A stretch of DNA of 15,382 bases, from NCBI GenBank assembly GCA_030432175.1, contig JAUIHU010000025.1:1-15382 (forward strand). Direction: 5' to 3'. Below, piece by piece: positions 1-6,825 of this stretch. The notes under the pieces were generated by a model. The model was not told where the DNA came from, did not search any database, and saw only the letters and a list, made by a program, of their open reading frames with translations. Both the position numbers and the translations under genes were made by a program. Numbering within the stretch: the stretch's first letter is position 1; every line of letters starts with the position of its first letter. The stretch is from Verrucomicrobiia bacterium (lineage in GTDB: Bacteria; Verrucomicrobiota; Verrucomicrobiia; Limisphaerales; JAUIHU01).

Positions 1-16
1 ATGGAAGTACAATTTA

Positions 17-883
17 TCAGGCGATTAATCGCGATAAGTAATCACCATAATCGGTGTTCGCGTGATCTTTTGCAGCCTGACTTAACTGGTCGGCGGTGAG
101 CCATTTCTTTTTGAAAGCAATTTCTTCGAGACAGGCAATTTTATGTCCCTGATGTTTTTCTATCGTTTCGATAAACTGGGAAGCTTCCAGAAGTGTTGTG
201 TGAGTTCCGGTGTCCAGCCAGGCGGTGCCGCGACCTAATAATTCCACCTGCAGACGACCTTCTTCCATATAATGCCGATTGACGTCGGTAATTTCCAGCT
301 CTCCGCGCGCTGAAGGTTTCACTTGTTTGGCGACTTCAACGACATCACTATCGTAAAAATAAATCCCGGTGACTGCGTAATTGCTTTTTGGCTTTGCCGG
401 TTTTTCTTCAATCGAAAGCGCTTTCTGATTTTCGTCAAATTCCACGACTCCGAAGCGTTCTGGATCTTTGACGGAATAACCAAAAATTGTCGCTGTGGGG
501 ACTCGTTTTCGCGCCTGGAGTAATTTATGTGAGAAACCTTCCCCATAGAAGAGATTATCACCTAACACAAGGCTTGCGGGGGAACCATTCAGGAATTTTT
601 CTCCGATTAAAAAAGCCTGCGCCAATCCTTCCGGTTTCGGCTGTTCAGCATATTCCAAATGAATTCCAAATCGAGATCCGTCACCCAGGACTTTCTGATA
701 AAGCGGTAAATCATGAGGTGTGGAAATAATCAGAACATCACGAATTTCCGCCAGCATCAAAGCTGAAAGCGGATAATAAATCATCGGCTTGTCATAAACA
801 GGCAACAACTGTTTACTGATAGCCCATGTTAATGGACGCAGACGGGATCCGGTTCCACCGGCAAGGATAATTCCTTTCATCAT
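17..883 (-). CDS. rmlA: Glucose-1-phosphate thymidylyltransferase (RmlA/RfbA)
   Basis: Cytoplasmic enzyme joining dTTP and glucose-1-phosphate to give dTDP-glucose, the first step towards dTDP-rhamnose and other dTDP-6-deoxy sugars. The N-terminus carries the nucleotidyltransferase signature GGTGSRLRPLT followed by the SKQLLPVYDKPMIYYPL block, with the usual Arg and Lys at about 14 and 24. LGDN (Asp about 109), EEKP (about 159-162) and GRGTAWLDTGT (about 218-228) are the family's sugar- and metal-binding motifs. Length 288 aa is normal and the protein looks intact. The open frame can begin at a TTG (886), but two ATG codons follow at 883 and 880; the family usually starts MKGIILAGG, so 880 is equally possible. 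Last gene of the minus-strand block, 23 nt (20 from the TTG) after the epimerase/reductase stop. Assignment is secure; the final sugar depends on the neighbours. Confidence 0.96.
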   Translation of the reverse strand: MMKGIILAGGTGSRLRPLTWAISKQLLPVYDKPMIYYPLSALMLAEIRDVLIISTPHDLPLYQKVLGDGSRFGIHLEYAEQPKPEGLAQAFLIGEKFLNGSPASLVLGDNLFYGEGFSHKLLQARKRVPTATIFGYSVKDPERFGVVEFDENQKALSIEEKPAKPKSNYAVTGIYFYDSDVVEVAKQVKPSARGELEITDVNRHYMEEGRLQVELLGRGTAWLDTGTHTTLLEASQFIETIEKHQGHKIACLEEIAFKKKWLTADQLSQAAKDHANTDYGDYLSRLIA

Positions 884-906
884 CAATTAATACGAGAGGC
901 CAAATA

Positions 907-1773
907 CTATTCTTTTTCCCATCGAGCCAGCGCATCTTCCACTGCCTGGTGAACTTCAGTCATCTGGATGCCAGCATCGGATAGCTTTGAACTATCCATG
1001 ACACAATTTGATCTTGGAGTTTTGGCCGCTTTTGACATGAAGTCTGATTCATTATCAAAAAACTCAAATTCTTTATCCGGGCAGAGATGTTTTTTGATTA
1101 GATCCACAACTTCTCTGGTAGTGACTGCCCCTGGATTGGTGACATTATATTTTCCAAAAGGAACTTTTTTCTCCCAACAAGCATACGTTGCTGAAACAAA
1201 CTCATCCAGCTGGCTGATAGAATTTTCAGCCTCAAGTAATTTCGAATACCTTTGTAATTTTGAAAGATAATTGCGCGAACTGTCTATGTGATCAAAAGGT
1301 ATTCTCAATCTCCAAATGTAGACATTCTCGTTACCCTCAAGAACTTCCTCACCCAGGGCTTTAGTTCCTGAATAAAATGAACAGTTATCAGTTCGGAAAC
1401 AAAAATTCGGAGCGTCATCTTCTTTAAATCCTTTTCCATCATCTCTTCGCCCTGAGTAGATGCAACCCGAAGAGACATGCCCCCAGGGGATTCCGGCCAT
1501 ATCGCAGGCCGCTTGAATCATCCCAGGCAAGACTGCGTTACCAAATAAACATTCTGCTTTGTGCTCCTCGCATGCGTCGACATTTGGTTTGCCGGTGTAA
1601 CCGGCGCAGTTAATCAAAAACTCGCTCGATGTGCTTTGGATTAGATCCGCCAGTTTTTTCGGATCACTCCCATCGAATTGGTCACGCTTGACTTCGTGAA
1701 AGGTGATATTTTGTTCTTCAAAATACTTTTTATAAGCATTTCCAACGTACCCTCTACCTCCGAGAAGAATCAT
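907..1773 (-). CDS. NRS/ER-like bifunctional dTDP-4-keto-6-deoxyglucose 3,5-epimerase/4-reductase (RmlD superfamily)
   Basis: Short-chain dehydrogenase-type protein of 288 aa. GGRGYVG at 5-11 is the NAD(P)-binding Rossmann motif and Tyr134/Lys138 (YSGTK) the reductase pair. Several blocks match what I remember of Arabidopsis NRS/ER (UER1) better than bacterial RmlD: AGYTGKPNVDACEEHK, SSGCIY, GFKEDDAPNF, YNVTNPG and TPRSN. NRS/ER Cys115 and Lys183, reported as needed for epimerisation, align with Cys104 and Lys172; the 68-residue spacing is identical. The inferred role is both 3,5-epimerisation and 4-reduction of the RmlB product to dTDP-L-rhamnose, replacing RmlC plus RmlD. Its position between rmlB and rmlA supports this. 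The ATG at 1773 falls directly before beta-strand 1, and no other start codon lies between it and the upstream in-frame stop. G+C is low: 39% over five hand-counted 60-nt lines, which may indicate transfer. The alternative is a plain 4-reductase with rmlC elsewhere. Family assignment is strong; bifunctionality is inferred. Confidence 0.85.
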   Translation of the reverse strand: MILLGGRGYVGNAYKKYFEEQNITFHEVKRDQFDGSDPKKLADLIQSTSSEFLINCAGYTGKPNVDACEEHKAECLFGNAVLPGMIQAACDMAGIPWGHVSSGCIYSGRRDDGKGFKEDDAPNFCFRTDNCSFYSGTKALGEEVLEGNENVYIWRLRIPFDHIDSSRNYLSKLQRYSKLLEAENSISQLDEFVSATYACWEKKVPFGKYNVTNPGAVTTREVVDLIKKHLCPDKEFEFFDNESDFMSKAAKTPRSNCVMDSSKLSDAGIQMTEVHQAVEDALARWEKE

Positions 1774-1824
1774 TTTATTGATGTATATTTCAGAGCTTTA
1801 CTAGCTGTTTTATAAACTGACAAC

Positions 1825-2886
1825 CTACCGATTACCCAACCGCTCCAGCTGATACTTATTCTCCAGAATATTCTGCCACCATTCTTTGTTATCCAGGTAC
1901 CATTGCACTGTTTTCCTAAAACCAGTTTCAGCAGATTCCAAAGGCTTCCAATTCAGTTCCTTTTGAATCTTTTCAATGTTCATGGAATACCGCAGATCAT
2001 GTCCAGGCCTGTCTGTTACAAACTCAATCGCAGTTTCGTGTGGTTGACCGTCTGAAGCTGGAGCCAGATCGTCAAGGATTCTGCACAATAACCGGACCAG
2101 ATCCAGGTTGGTGATTTCGTTCTCCCCACCTATATTGTAATCCTCACCCGGTTTTCCTTGTTCAACCACCAGCTTCAATGCCCGACAATGGTCCTCCACA
2201 TAAAGCCAGTCCCGAATATTTTCACCTTTTCCATAAACAGGGATTTTTTCCCCACGCAACCGTTTCAGAATAACGACAGGAATCAGTTTTTCAGGGAACT
2301 GGAATGGACCATAATTATTCGAGCAATTGGTCACCAATACAGGCAATCCGTATGTCTCCTGCCAGGCGCGGGCGAGATGGTCCGAACCGGCTTTGCTCGC
2401 GCTGTAAGGGGATCGAGGGTTGTATGGCGTAGTTTCACAAAATGAAGGATCCGTCAGGGATAAAGATCCAAAAACTTCATCTGTGGAAACATGCAGAAAT
2501 CGAAAATCATCTTTCCTGGCGCCTTCCAGTCCTCGCCAGAATTCAAGAGCTGCCTGGAGAAGGTGAAATGTTCCAATGACATTGGTTTGGATAAAATCCC
2601 CTGGAGCATCGATTGAGCGATCGACATGACTTTCCGCAGCCAGGTGAAGAATGGCATCAGGCTTTGCCATTTCTACCGCTCGGCGTGTCGCCTCCAAATC
2701 GCAGAGGTCGGTGTGAAGAAAATGGTAGGTTGGCAATGAATCCAGATCACTCAGCGATTGTGGGTTACCGGCATAAGTGAGCTTATCCAGATTGTAAACT
2801 TCCGTTTCTGGCTCTTTCAAAAGGATACGAACCAGGTTTGAACCAATAAAACCAGCTCCTCCAGTGACTAAGTACTTCTTTGGCAT
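1825..2886 (-). CDS. rmlB: dTDP-glucose 4,6-dehydratase (RmlB/RfbB)
   Basis: Converts dTDP-glucose to dTDP-4-keto-6-deoxyglucose with bound NAD+, the branch-point intermediate for rhamnose and many amino-dideoxy sugars. The 353-aa protein has the Rossmann motif GGAGFIG at 9-15, HLAAESHVDRSI at 81-92 (a hallmark of RmlB), the catalytic Thr-Asp-Glu in STDEVFG (135-137) and the YxxxK pair Tyr161/Lys165 in YSASK. NNYGPFQFPEKLIP at 190-203 and the RDWLYVEDH block are also typical. Length is normal and the frame unbroken. It follows fcl by 21 nt and precedes the epimerase/reductase by 51 nt, so cotranscription is likely. The product can feed the adjacent epimerase/reductase and could also feed a 3-aminosugar branch ending in the transaminase at the right edge of the window. 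Confidence 0.97.
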   Translation of the reverse strand: MPKKYLVTGGAGFIGSNLVRILLKEPETEVYNLDKLTYAGNPQSLSDLDSLPTYHFLHTDLCDLEATRRAVEMAKPDAILHLAAESHVDRSIDAPGDFIQTNVIGTFHLLQAALEFWRGLEGARKDDFRFLHVSTDEVFGSLSLTDPSFCETTPYNPRSPYSASKAGSDHLARAWQETYGLPVLVTNCSNNYGPFQFPEKLIPVVILKRLRGEKIPVYGKGENIRDWLYVEDHCRALKLVVEQGKPGEDYNIGGENEITNLDLVRLLCRILDDLAPASDGQPHETAIEFVTDRPGHDLRYSMNIEKIQKELNWKPLESAETGFRKTVQWYLDNKEWWQNILENKYQLERLGNR

Positions 2887-2907
2887 GAATTAATTATATC
2901 TACGCAA

Positions 2908-3855
2908 TCAATCTCGTAGAGTTTTATCTGACAGCGAATGCTTAAAGCATTGGTAGGTTTCTTCGAGTCCAGCTTCTAAAGTGATTTTTGGAGTCCAACC
3001 GATTTCCCTTAAACGCGAAGGGTCCATGAGTTTTCTGGGTGTCCCATCGGGTTTGGTGTAGTCGAACTTGATTTCGCCCTGAAAGCCAACTGTCTTTCCG
3101 ATTAATAAAGCCAGTTCTTTAATGGATACTTCCGAGCCAGACCCCACGTTAATCCAATCGGGTGGATTTTCCTGTTCCAGCAGATGAAAGCATGCGTCAG
3201 CGAGATCGTCCACATGTAGAAATTCTCGAAATGGAGAGCCTGTGCCCCAAATAACGACTTCAGACGCATTTGTTTCTTTTGCTTCATGGAAGCGTCGAAT
3301 CAAGGCAGGGATAACGTGGGAGTTTTCTGGATGATAGTTGTCGCCCGGACCATACAAGTTTGTCGGCATCAGTGAGTGGTATAAAACCCCGTACTGCTTC
3401 CGGTAATGCTGACACATTTTCAAACCAGCGATTTTGGCGATTGCATAAGCTTCGTTTGTGGGCTCCAGCGGACTGGTCAACAAACAATCCTCTCTCATCG
3501 GCTGGGGCGCATGTTTTGGATAAATGCAGGAACTCCCCAAAAACAAGACTCTAGGAACACCGGCCAGATATGCTCCGTGAATTAAATTGGTTGCGCTGGC
3601 CAGATTTTCATAAATGAACTCCGCCGGGTAAGTTGAGTTGGCATGAATTCCTCCGACTTTGGCTGCTGCAATCAACACGCAGTCCGGTTTTCTGGATTTC
3701 AGAAAATCAAACGTCGCCTGCTGATTCAGTAAATCGAGTTCCTGCCGCGTGGCCACAATCGCCTCATATTCTGAAAGTTCCTGACAACGACGAAGCGCTG
3801 CAGACCCAACCATTCCGCGGTGACCCGCTATGAAAATTGTTTGAGCTTTCCCCAT
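2908..3855 (-). CDS. fcl: GDP-L-fucose synthase (GDP-4-keto-6-deoxy-D-mannose 3,5-epimerase/4-reductase)
   Basis: Bifunctional cytoplasmic enzyme that epimerises GDP-4-keto-6-deoxymannose at C3 and C5 and then reduces C4 with NADPH to give GDP-L-fucose. AGHRGMVGSA at 10-19 is the Fcl-specific form of the nucleotide-binding loop. Compared with E. coli Fcl, active-site residues are all present with a shift of one: Ser108 and Cys110 in GSSCIYPK, Tyr137 and Lys141 in YAIAK, and His180 in the NLYGPGDNYHPENSH segment. Length (315 aa) is usual. It starts 6 nt after the gmd stop, so the pair is almost certainly translated from one message. No recognisable ribosome-binding site precedes the ATG. The symbol wcaG is also used for this gene. 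Confidence 0.96.
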   Translation of the reverse strand: MGKAQTIFIAGHRGMVGSAALRRCQELSEYEAIVATRQELDLLNQQATFDFLKSRKPDCVLIAAAKVGGIHANSTYPAEFIYENLASATNLIHGAYLAGVPRVLFLGSSCIYPKHAPQPMREDCLLTSPLEPTNEAYAIAKIAGLKMCQHYRKQYGVLYHSLMPTNLYGPGDNYHPENSHVIPALIRRFHEAKETNASEVVIWGTGSPFREFLHVDDLADACFHLLEQENPPDWINVGSGSEVSIKELALLIGKTVGFQGEIKFDYTKPDGTPRKLMDPSRLREIGWTPKITLEAGLEETYQCFKHSLSDKTLRD

Positions 3856-3861
3856 TTGGAA

Positions 3862-4914
3862 TCAGTCTTTGTTTGCTTTGACCTTTTTTGCCAATTCCCA
3901 ATCTGCTTCCGCCATGATTCTCACCAGCTCAGCAAATTTTACTTTCGGCTCCCACCCCAAAACAGCTTTGGCTTTTTCAGGATTTCCAATCAACAATTCC
4001 ACTTCGGCTGGACGAAAATAGTTTGGCGAGACACGAATGACCGCTTGCCCGTTGGATTTATCACGGCCGACTTCATTGACTCCAGACCCTTCAAACTCGA
4101 CATCAATCCCGACAGCTTTGAATGCTTCAAAACAAAATTCCCTGACCGTGTGGGTCTCATTGGTGGCACAAACGTAGTCATCCGGCTGATCCTGCTGCAA
4201 AATCTTCCACATCATTTCAGTGTACTCCGGCGCATAACCCCAGTCCCGCTTGGCATCAAGATTGCCCAGAAACAGGCATTCCTGAATGCCTTCTTTGATC
4301 ATTCCTGCAGCGCGAGTGATCTTGCGTGTCACGAAAGTTTCACCTCTGCGTGGACTTTCATGGTTGAAGAGAATCCCGTTACTCGCGTGAATCCCGTATG
4401 ATTCCCGGTAATTGACTACGATCCAGTATGCATAAAGTTTCGCAACTGCATAAGGGGATCGCGGATAAAACGGAGTGGTTTCTGTCTGAGGAATCTCCTG
4501 CACTTTTCCATAAAGTTCACTGGTAGAAGCCTGATAGAAACGGGTTTTATCTTTCAAACCGACTTCCTTGATCGCGTCAAGAAAGCGAAGCGCCCCCACA
4601 CCATCGACCTCTGCGGTGTATTCCGGCACTTCGAACGAAACTTTCACGTGGCTTTGTGCGCCAAGATTGTAAATCTCATCCGGATCTGTCTTCTCAAGAA
4701 GGCGGTTCAAATTGCTGGAATCAGTCAGATCTCCATAATGTAGATGAAACCGTTCTTTGAGAGTTTCATCATGATAAAGATGGTCGATGCGGTCGGTATT
4801 GAAACTACTGGCTCGACGAATGGTTCCATGAACATTGTACCCTTTTTCCAGCAACTGTTCTGCAAGATAGGATCCATCCTGCCCGGTAATTCCAGTTATT
4901 AAGGCTGTTTTCAT
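3862..4914 (-). CDS. gmd: GDP-mannose 4,6-dehydratase
   Basis: Converts GDP-D-mannose to GDP-4-keto-6-deoxy-D-mannose with NADP+ as cofactor; the product is the substrate of the adjacent Fcl. The 350-aa protein begins with the GMD-type Rossmann loop GITGQDGSYLAE (8-19) and the NADP-contacting RRASSFNTDRIDH (33-45). Catalytic Thr131/Glu133 lie in STSELYG and the YxxxK pair is Tyr155/Lys159 (YAVAK). NHESPRRGETFVTRKI, a tetramer and substrate loop characteristic of GMD, follows. All are where expected, allowing for a two-residue shift from E. coli Gmd. It follows the beta-CASP nuclease gene by 43 nt. No mannose-1-phosphate guanylyltransferase is visible, so GDP-mannose must come from elsewhere in the genome. 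Confidence 0.97.
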   Translation of the reverse strand: MKTALITGITGQDGSYLAEQLLEKGYNVHGTIRRASSFNTDRIDHLYHDETLKERFHLHYGDLTDSSNLNRLLEKTDPDEIYNLGAQSHVKVSFEVPEYTAEVDGVGALRFLDAIKEVGLKDKTRFYQASTSELYGKVQEIPQTETTPFYPRSPYAVAKLYAYWIVVNYRESYGIHASNGILFNHESPRRGETFVTRKITRAAGMIKEGIQECLFLGNLDAKRDWGYAPEYTEMMWKILQQDQPDDYVCATNETHTVREFCFEAFKAVGIDVEFEGSGVNEVGRDKSNGQAVIRVSPNYFRPAEVELLIGNPEKAKAVLGWEPKVKFAELVRIMAEADWELAKKVKANKD

Positions 4915-4957
4915 TAATTCAAATTTTATTCCTTCCGCATCCGGAAACCAGAGTTCG

Positions 4958-6361
4958 TTATTTCGGACAAAAAGCTCGAAACCCTTTATCCTTCAGACTA
5001 CGCCGAAGAGCATTCTTGGCTCGCTGATCGCCGTGAACAAGGCGTATCTCTCTGGGCAGGTTTTGCAATTTCTCGGTAAATTTTATTAGTCCTTGATGAT
5101 CCGCGTGCGCAGAATAGCCAGAGATGGTTGTTACCTGCGCCCGAATCTCAATATTCTTTTTATTGATAATGACTCTTCTGGACCGGACAGATTTCTTTTT
5201 TGAAGCGTTCTGAATGGCTGCGCCCAATGTTCCTTTTGCCTGATAACCCAGAAAAACCAGATCATGCCTTGGATCCGGAAGCATTTTCTCCAGATAATTG
5301 ACGATTCGGCCGCCCTCGCACATTCCACTGGAAGCCAGGACCAGCGCTGGTCGTCCTGTCTGTGCCAGGTATCGGACTGTTCTTAAATGATCTTGGTGAC
5401 TTTCTATGGGTGTGAAATTTTCGGGATCCAGCGGCCGCGCGCCAGATTGCCAACGTTTTCTGGCTTCTTCACTCCAGGCGTATTGAAGCTTACGATGCAG
5501 TTCGGTTAATTTTAAAGCGATTGGCGAATCCAGTATGATTTCTAAATCTTTTAAACGCCGGTCAGAACGTTTTAATTGGTCCAGCTCAGCCAGCATTTCC
5601 TGCGCGCGCCCAAGGCTGAATGCCGGAACCAGAATACTACCTTCATTTTCCAGCGCATGAACTAATGTTTTGAGCAGCTCTTTCTTTCGCTGTCCAGGAG
5701 AAGGATGACTTTTACCTCCATACGTGCTTTCCAATACCAGGAGATCCGCTTTAACTGGCCCAGAGGGAGCCGGAAGTAACGCCGTTTGTGATCTCCCCAG
5801 ATCTCCGGAAAATACTACGTTTTCCTGAGCAGTCGGCAAGTACTTGCCATTCGACTTACGAATGCAGGGCCCCTCAAACTCAATCCAGGATGATCCCAGA
5901 ATGTGACCTGCTGGATGAAACCGCACTCTGAGTTCTGGAAAATCATCTATTGGACGGAACCATTGCTTTTGAGAAACCGGACGTAACAAGGTCTCAACCA
6001 GTTTGAGAACTTTTGTAATCAAACGTCGGTTGCGAGTCCATTCGAGTCGGAGATTCTCTTCAATGAGGGCAGGAATCAGCTCGCATGTCGCTTTGGATGC
6101 GTAAATTTGACCTTTAAACCCGGCAACCAGAGCTTGGGGGACTCTGCCAATGTGATCAAAATGCGCATGAGTCACAAAGATAGCTTCCGGCAGTGGCTGA
6201 GGTACATTGGGTTCATTTTCAGAGCCTGATGCAGACTTTCTGACCCATCCACCACAATCGATCCAGAAACGATGAATTTCCTGTTTTTCGAGCCTCCAGG
6301 TCAATTCATGAAGCGAACCATCAACCCCATGAACTGCCCCATGATGACTGATCTGGTACAT
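4958..6361 (-). CDS. MBL-fold beta-CASP ribonuclease-like protein (CPSF73/COG1236 type)
   Basis: Predicted zinc-dependent RNA-processing hydrolase. From the ATG at 6361 it has 467 aa. The metallo-beta-lactamase core shows HAHFDH (65-70, motif 2), HPAGHILGSS with a zinc-binding His (motif 3, about 149-158), FSGDLG with the bridging Asp (motif 4, about 187) and ESTYGG (beta-CASP motif A, about 211-216). The inserted beta-CASP domain spans roughly 220-410, with SSGMCEGGR near 344-352. The C-terminal SGYSAHADH (about 414-422) and VHGD (442-445) match motifs B and C. All catalytic positions appear present. An in-frame TTG at 6364 adds one residue and sits 10 nt after a GGAG, so either start could be used. 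It heads the sugar-nucleotide block, 43 nt ahead of gmd. The family is known for RNA cleavage or 5'-3' exonuclease activity; a role in polysaccharide synthesis is not established and the link may be only positional. Confidence 0.9.
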   Translation of the reverse strand: MYQISHHGAVHGVDGSLHELTWRLEKQEIHRFWIDCGGWVRKSASGSENEPNVPQPLPEAIFVTHAHFDHIGRVPQALVAGFKGQIYASKATCELIPALIEENLRLEWTRNRRLITKVLKLVETLLRPVSQKQWFRPIDDFPELRVRFHPAGHILGSSWIEFEGPCIRKSNGKYLPTAQENVVFSGDLGRSQTALLPAPSGPVKADLLVLESTYGGKSHPSPGQRKKELLKTLVHALENEGSILVPAFSLGRAQEMLAELDQLKRSDRRLKDLEIILDSPIALKLTELHRKLQYAWSEEARKRWQSGARPLDPENFTPIESHQDHLRTVRYLAQTGRPALVLASSGMCEGGRIVNYLEKMLPDPRHDLVFLGYQAKGTLGAAIQNASKKKSVRSRRVIINKKNIEIRAQVTTISGYSAHADHQGLIKFTEKLQNLPREIRLVHGDQRAKNALRRSLKDKGFRAFCPK

Positions 6362-6512
6362 CAATCTTTGAAATCTCCGAAGCTAGACTGACAAATCGCA
6401 AATTTGAAAGGCACAAAAATGAGAACACGCTTCGCCCCGGTCAGTTCGCACTCAACGTCATTTTGCGCTCACCTACATAAGGTTACGATAAGTCTCAGGC
6501 ATTGAAACGGGC

Positions 6513-6537
6513 GTTAACAGGGCGTTCAGCTGTTAAC
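6513..6537. promoter_or_regulatory. Perfect inverted repeat, candidate operator
   Basis: GTTAACAG (6513-6520) and CTGTTAAC (6530-6537) are exact reverse complements separated by 9 nt, giving dyad symmetry typical of a dimeric regulator's binding site. A partial direct repeat GGGCGTT overlaps it (6509-6515 and 6519-6526 region). It lies about 150 nt upstream of the nuclease start and about 290 nt upstream of the SIS gene. It is not followed by a T-run, so a terminator is unlikely. Function is inferred from symmetry and position only. Confidence 0.4.
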
Positions 6538-6686
6538 CGAGAAATGGAATAACCACCTTAAAACCCAGATTTAATTAACATCAATCACACCGCCCGGAGC
6601 CATGCCGAATGTCCAAGTTGTAAAGCATATCCATTGTAGCTCTGTCAATCTCCATACAGTTAAGCAGACCGAAACCAGCAGCAACA

Positions 6687-6715
6687 TTTACATGGTTTAC
6701 ATGGCATTCTTTACA
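6687..6715 (+). repeat. Tandem TTTACATGG repeat plus a third TTTACA
   Basis: Two adjacent exact copies of the 9-mer TTTACATGG occupy 6687-6695 and 6696-6704, and a third TTTACA lies at 6710-6715. The cluster is 111-139 nt upstream of the SIS-domain gene start. It could be a set of protein-binding half-sites or -35-like elements; it could also be a chance microduplication. No clear -10 box follows. Confidence 0.4.
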
Positions 6716-6825
6716 CATTCATGACTACAGCAATTCTCGAACCATGAATTTGCAATCTACGAATTTCTCCAGGACCAATTTGTTTAAGTGGATTGTTATC
6801 ACAAATTTCTGTATGGTGCGCAGTA

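Larger units (their letters stand above)
6362..6825. promoter_or_regulatory. Divergent intergenic region, probable promoters for both flanking blocks
   Basis: This 464-nt gene-free stretch separates the minus-strand nuclease and sugar block from the plus-strand SIS block. No credible ORF or RNA gene was found in it. It is AT-rich towards the plus-strand gene and holds a perfect inverted repeat (6513-6537) and repeated TTTACA elements (6687-6715), listed separately. Divergent gene orientation makes it the likely site of promoters for both directions. I could not identify a convincing -35/-10 pair: TTTACA elements resemble a -35 box, but no good TATAAT-like hexamer lies at the proper spacing. 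Confidence 0.55.

Noticed and set aside
21..32. Perfect palindrome GCGATTAATCGC at the 3' end of rmlA
   Set aside because: It is within the last codons, has no spacer to form a stable hairpin and no T-run, so it is most likely chance.
907..1773. Ordinary dTDP-4-dehydrorhamnose reductase (RmlD)
   Set aside because: Conserved blocks and the Cys104/Lys172 spacing fit NRS/ER-type bifunctional enzymes much better than bacterial RmlD, though both share the SDR fold.
1774..1824. Possible terminator between rmlB and the epimerase/reductase (AGCT-N5-AGCT)
   Set aside because: The stem is only 4 bp with no U-tract; same-strand genes on both sides argue for read-through.
3820..4401. 193-codon plus-strand open frame
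   Set aside because: It lies entirely antisense to the intact gmd and the fcl start, has no family resemblance and is rich in Phe and Pro, as expected for a shadow frame.
6362..6825. Riboswitch or small RNA in the large intergenic region
   Set aside because: No recognised riboswitch core or strong hairpin followed by a T-run was found on either strand.
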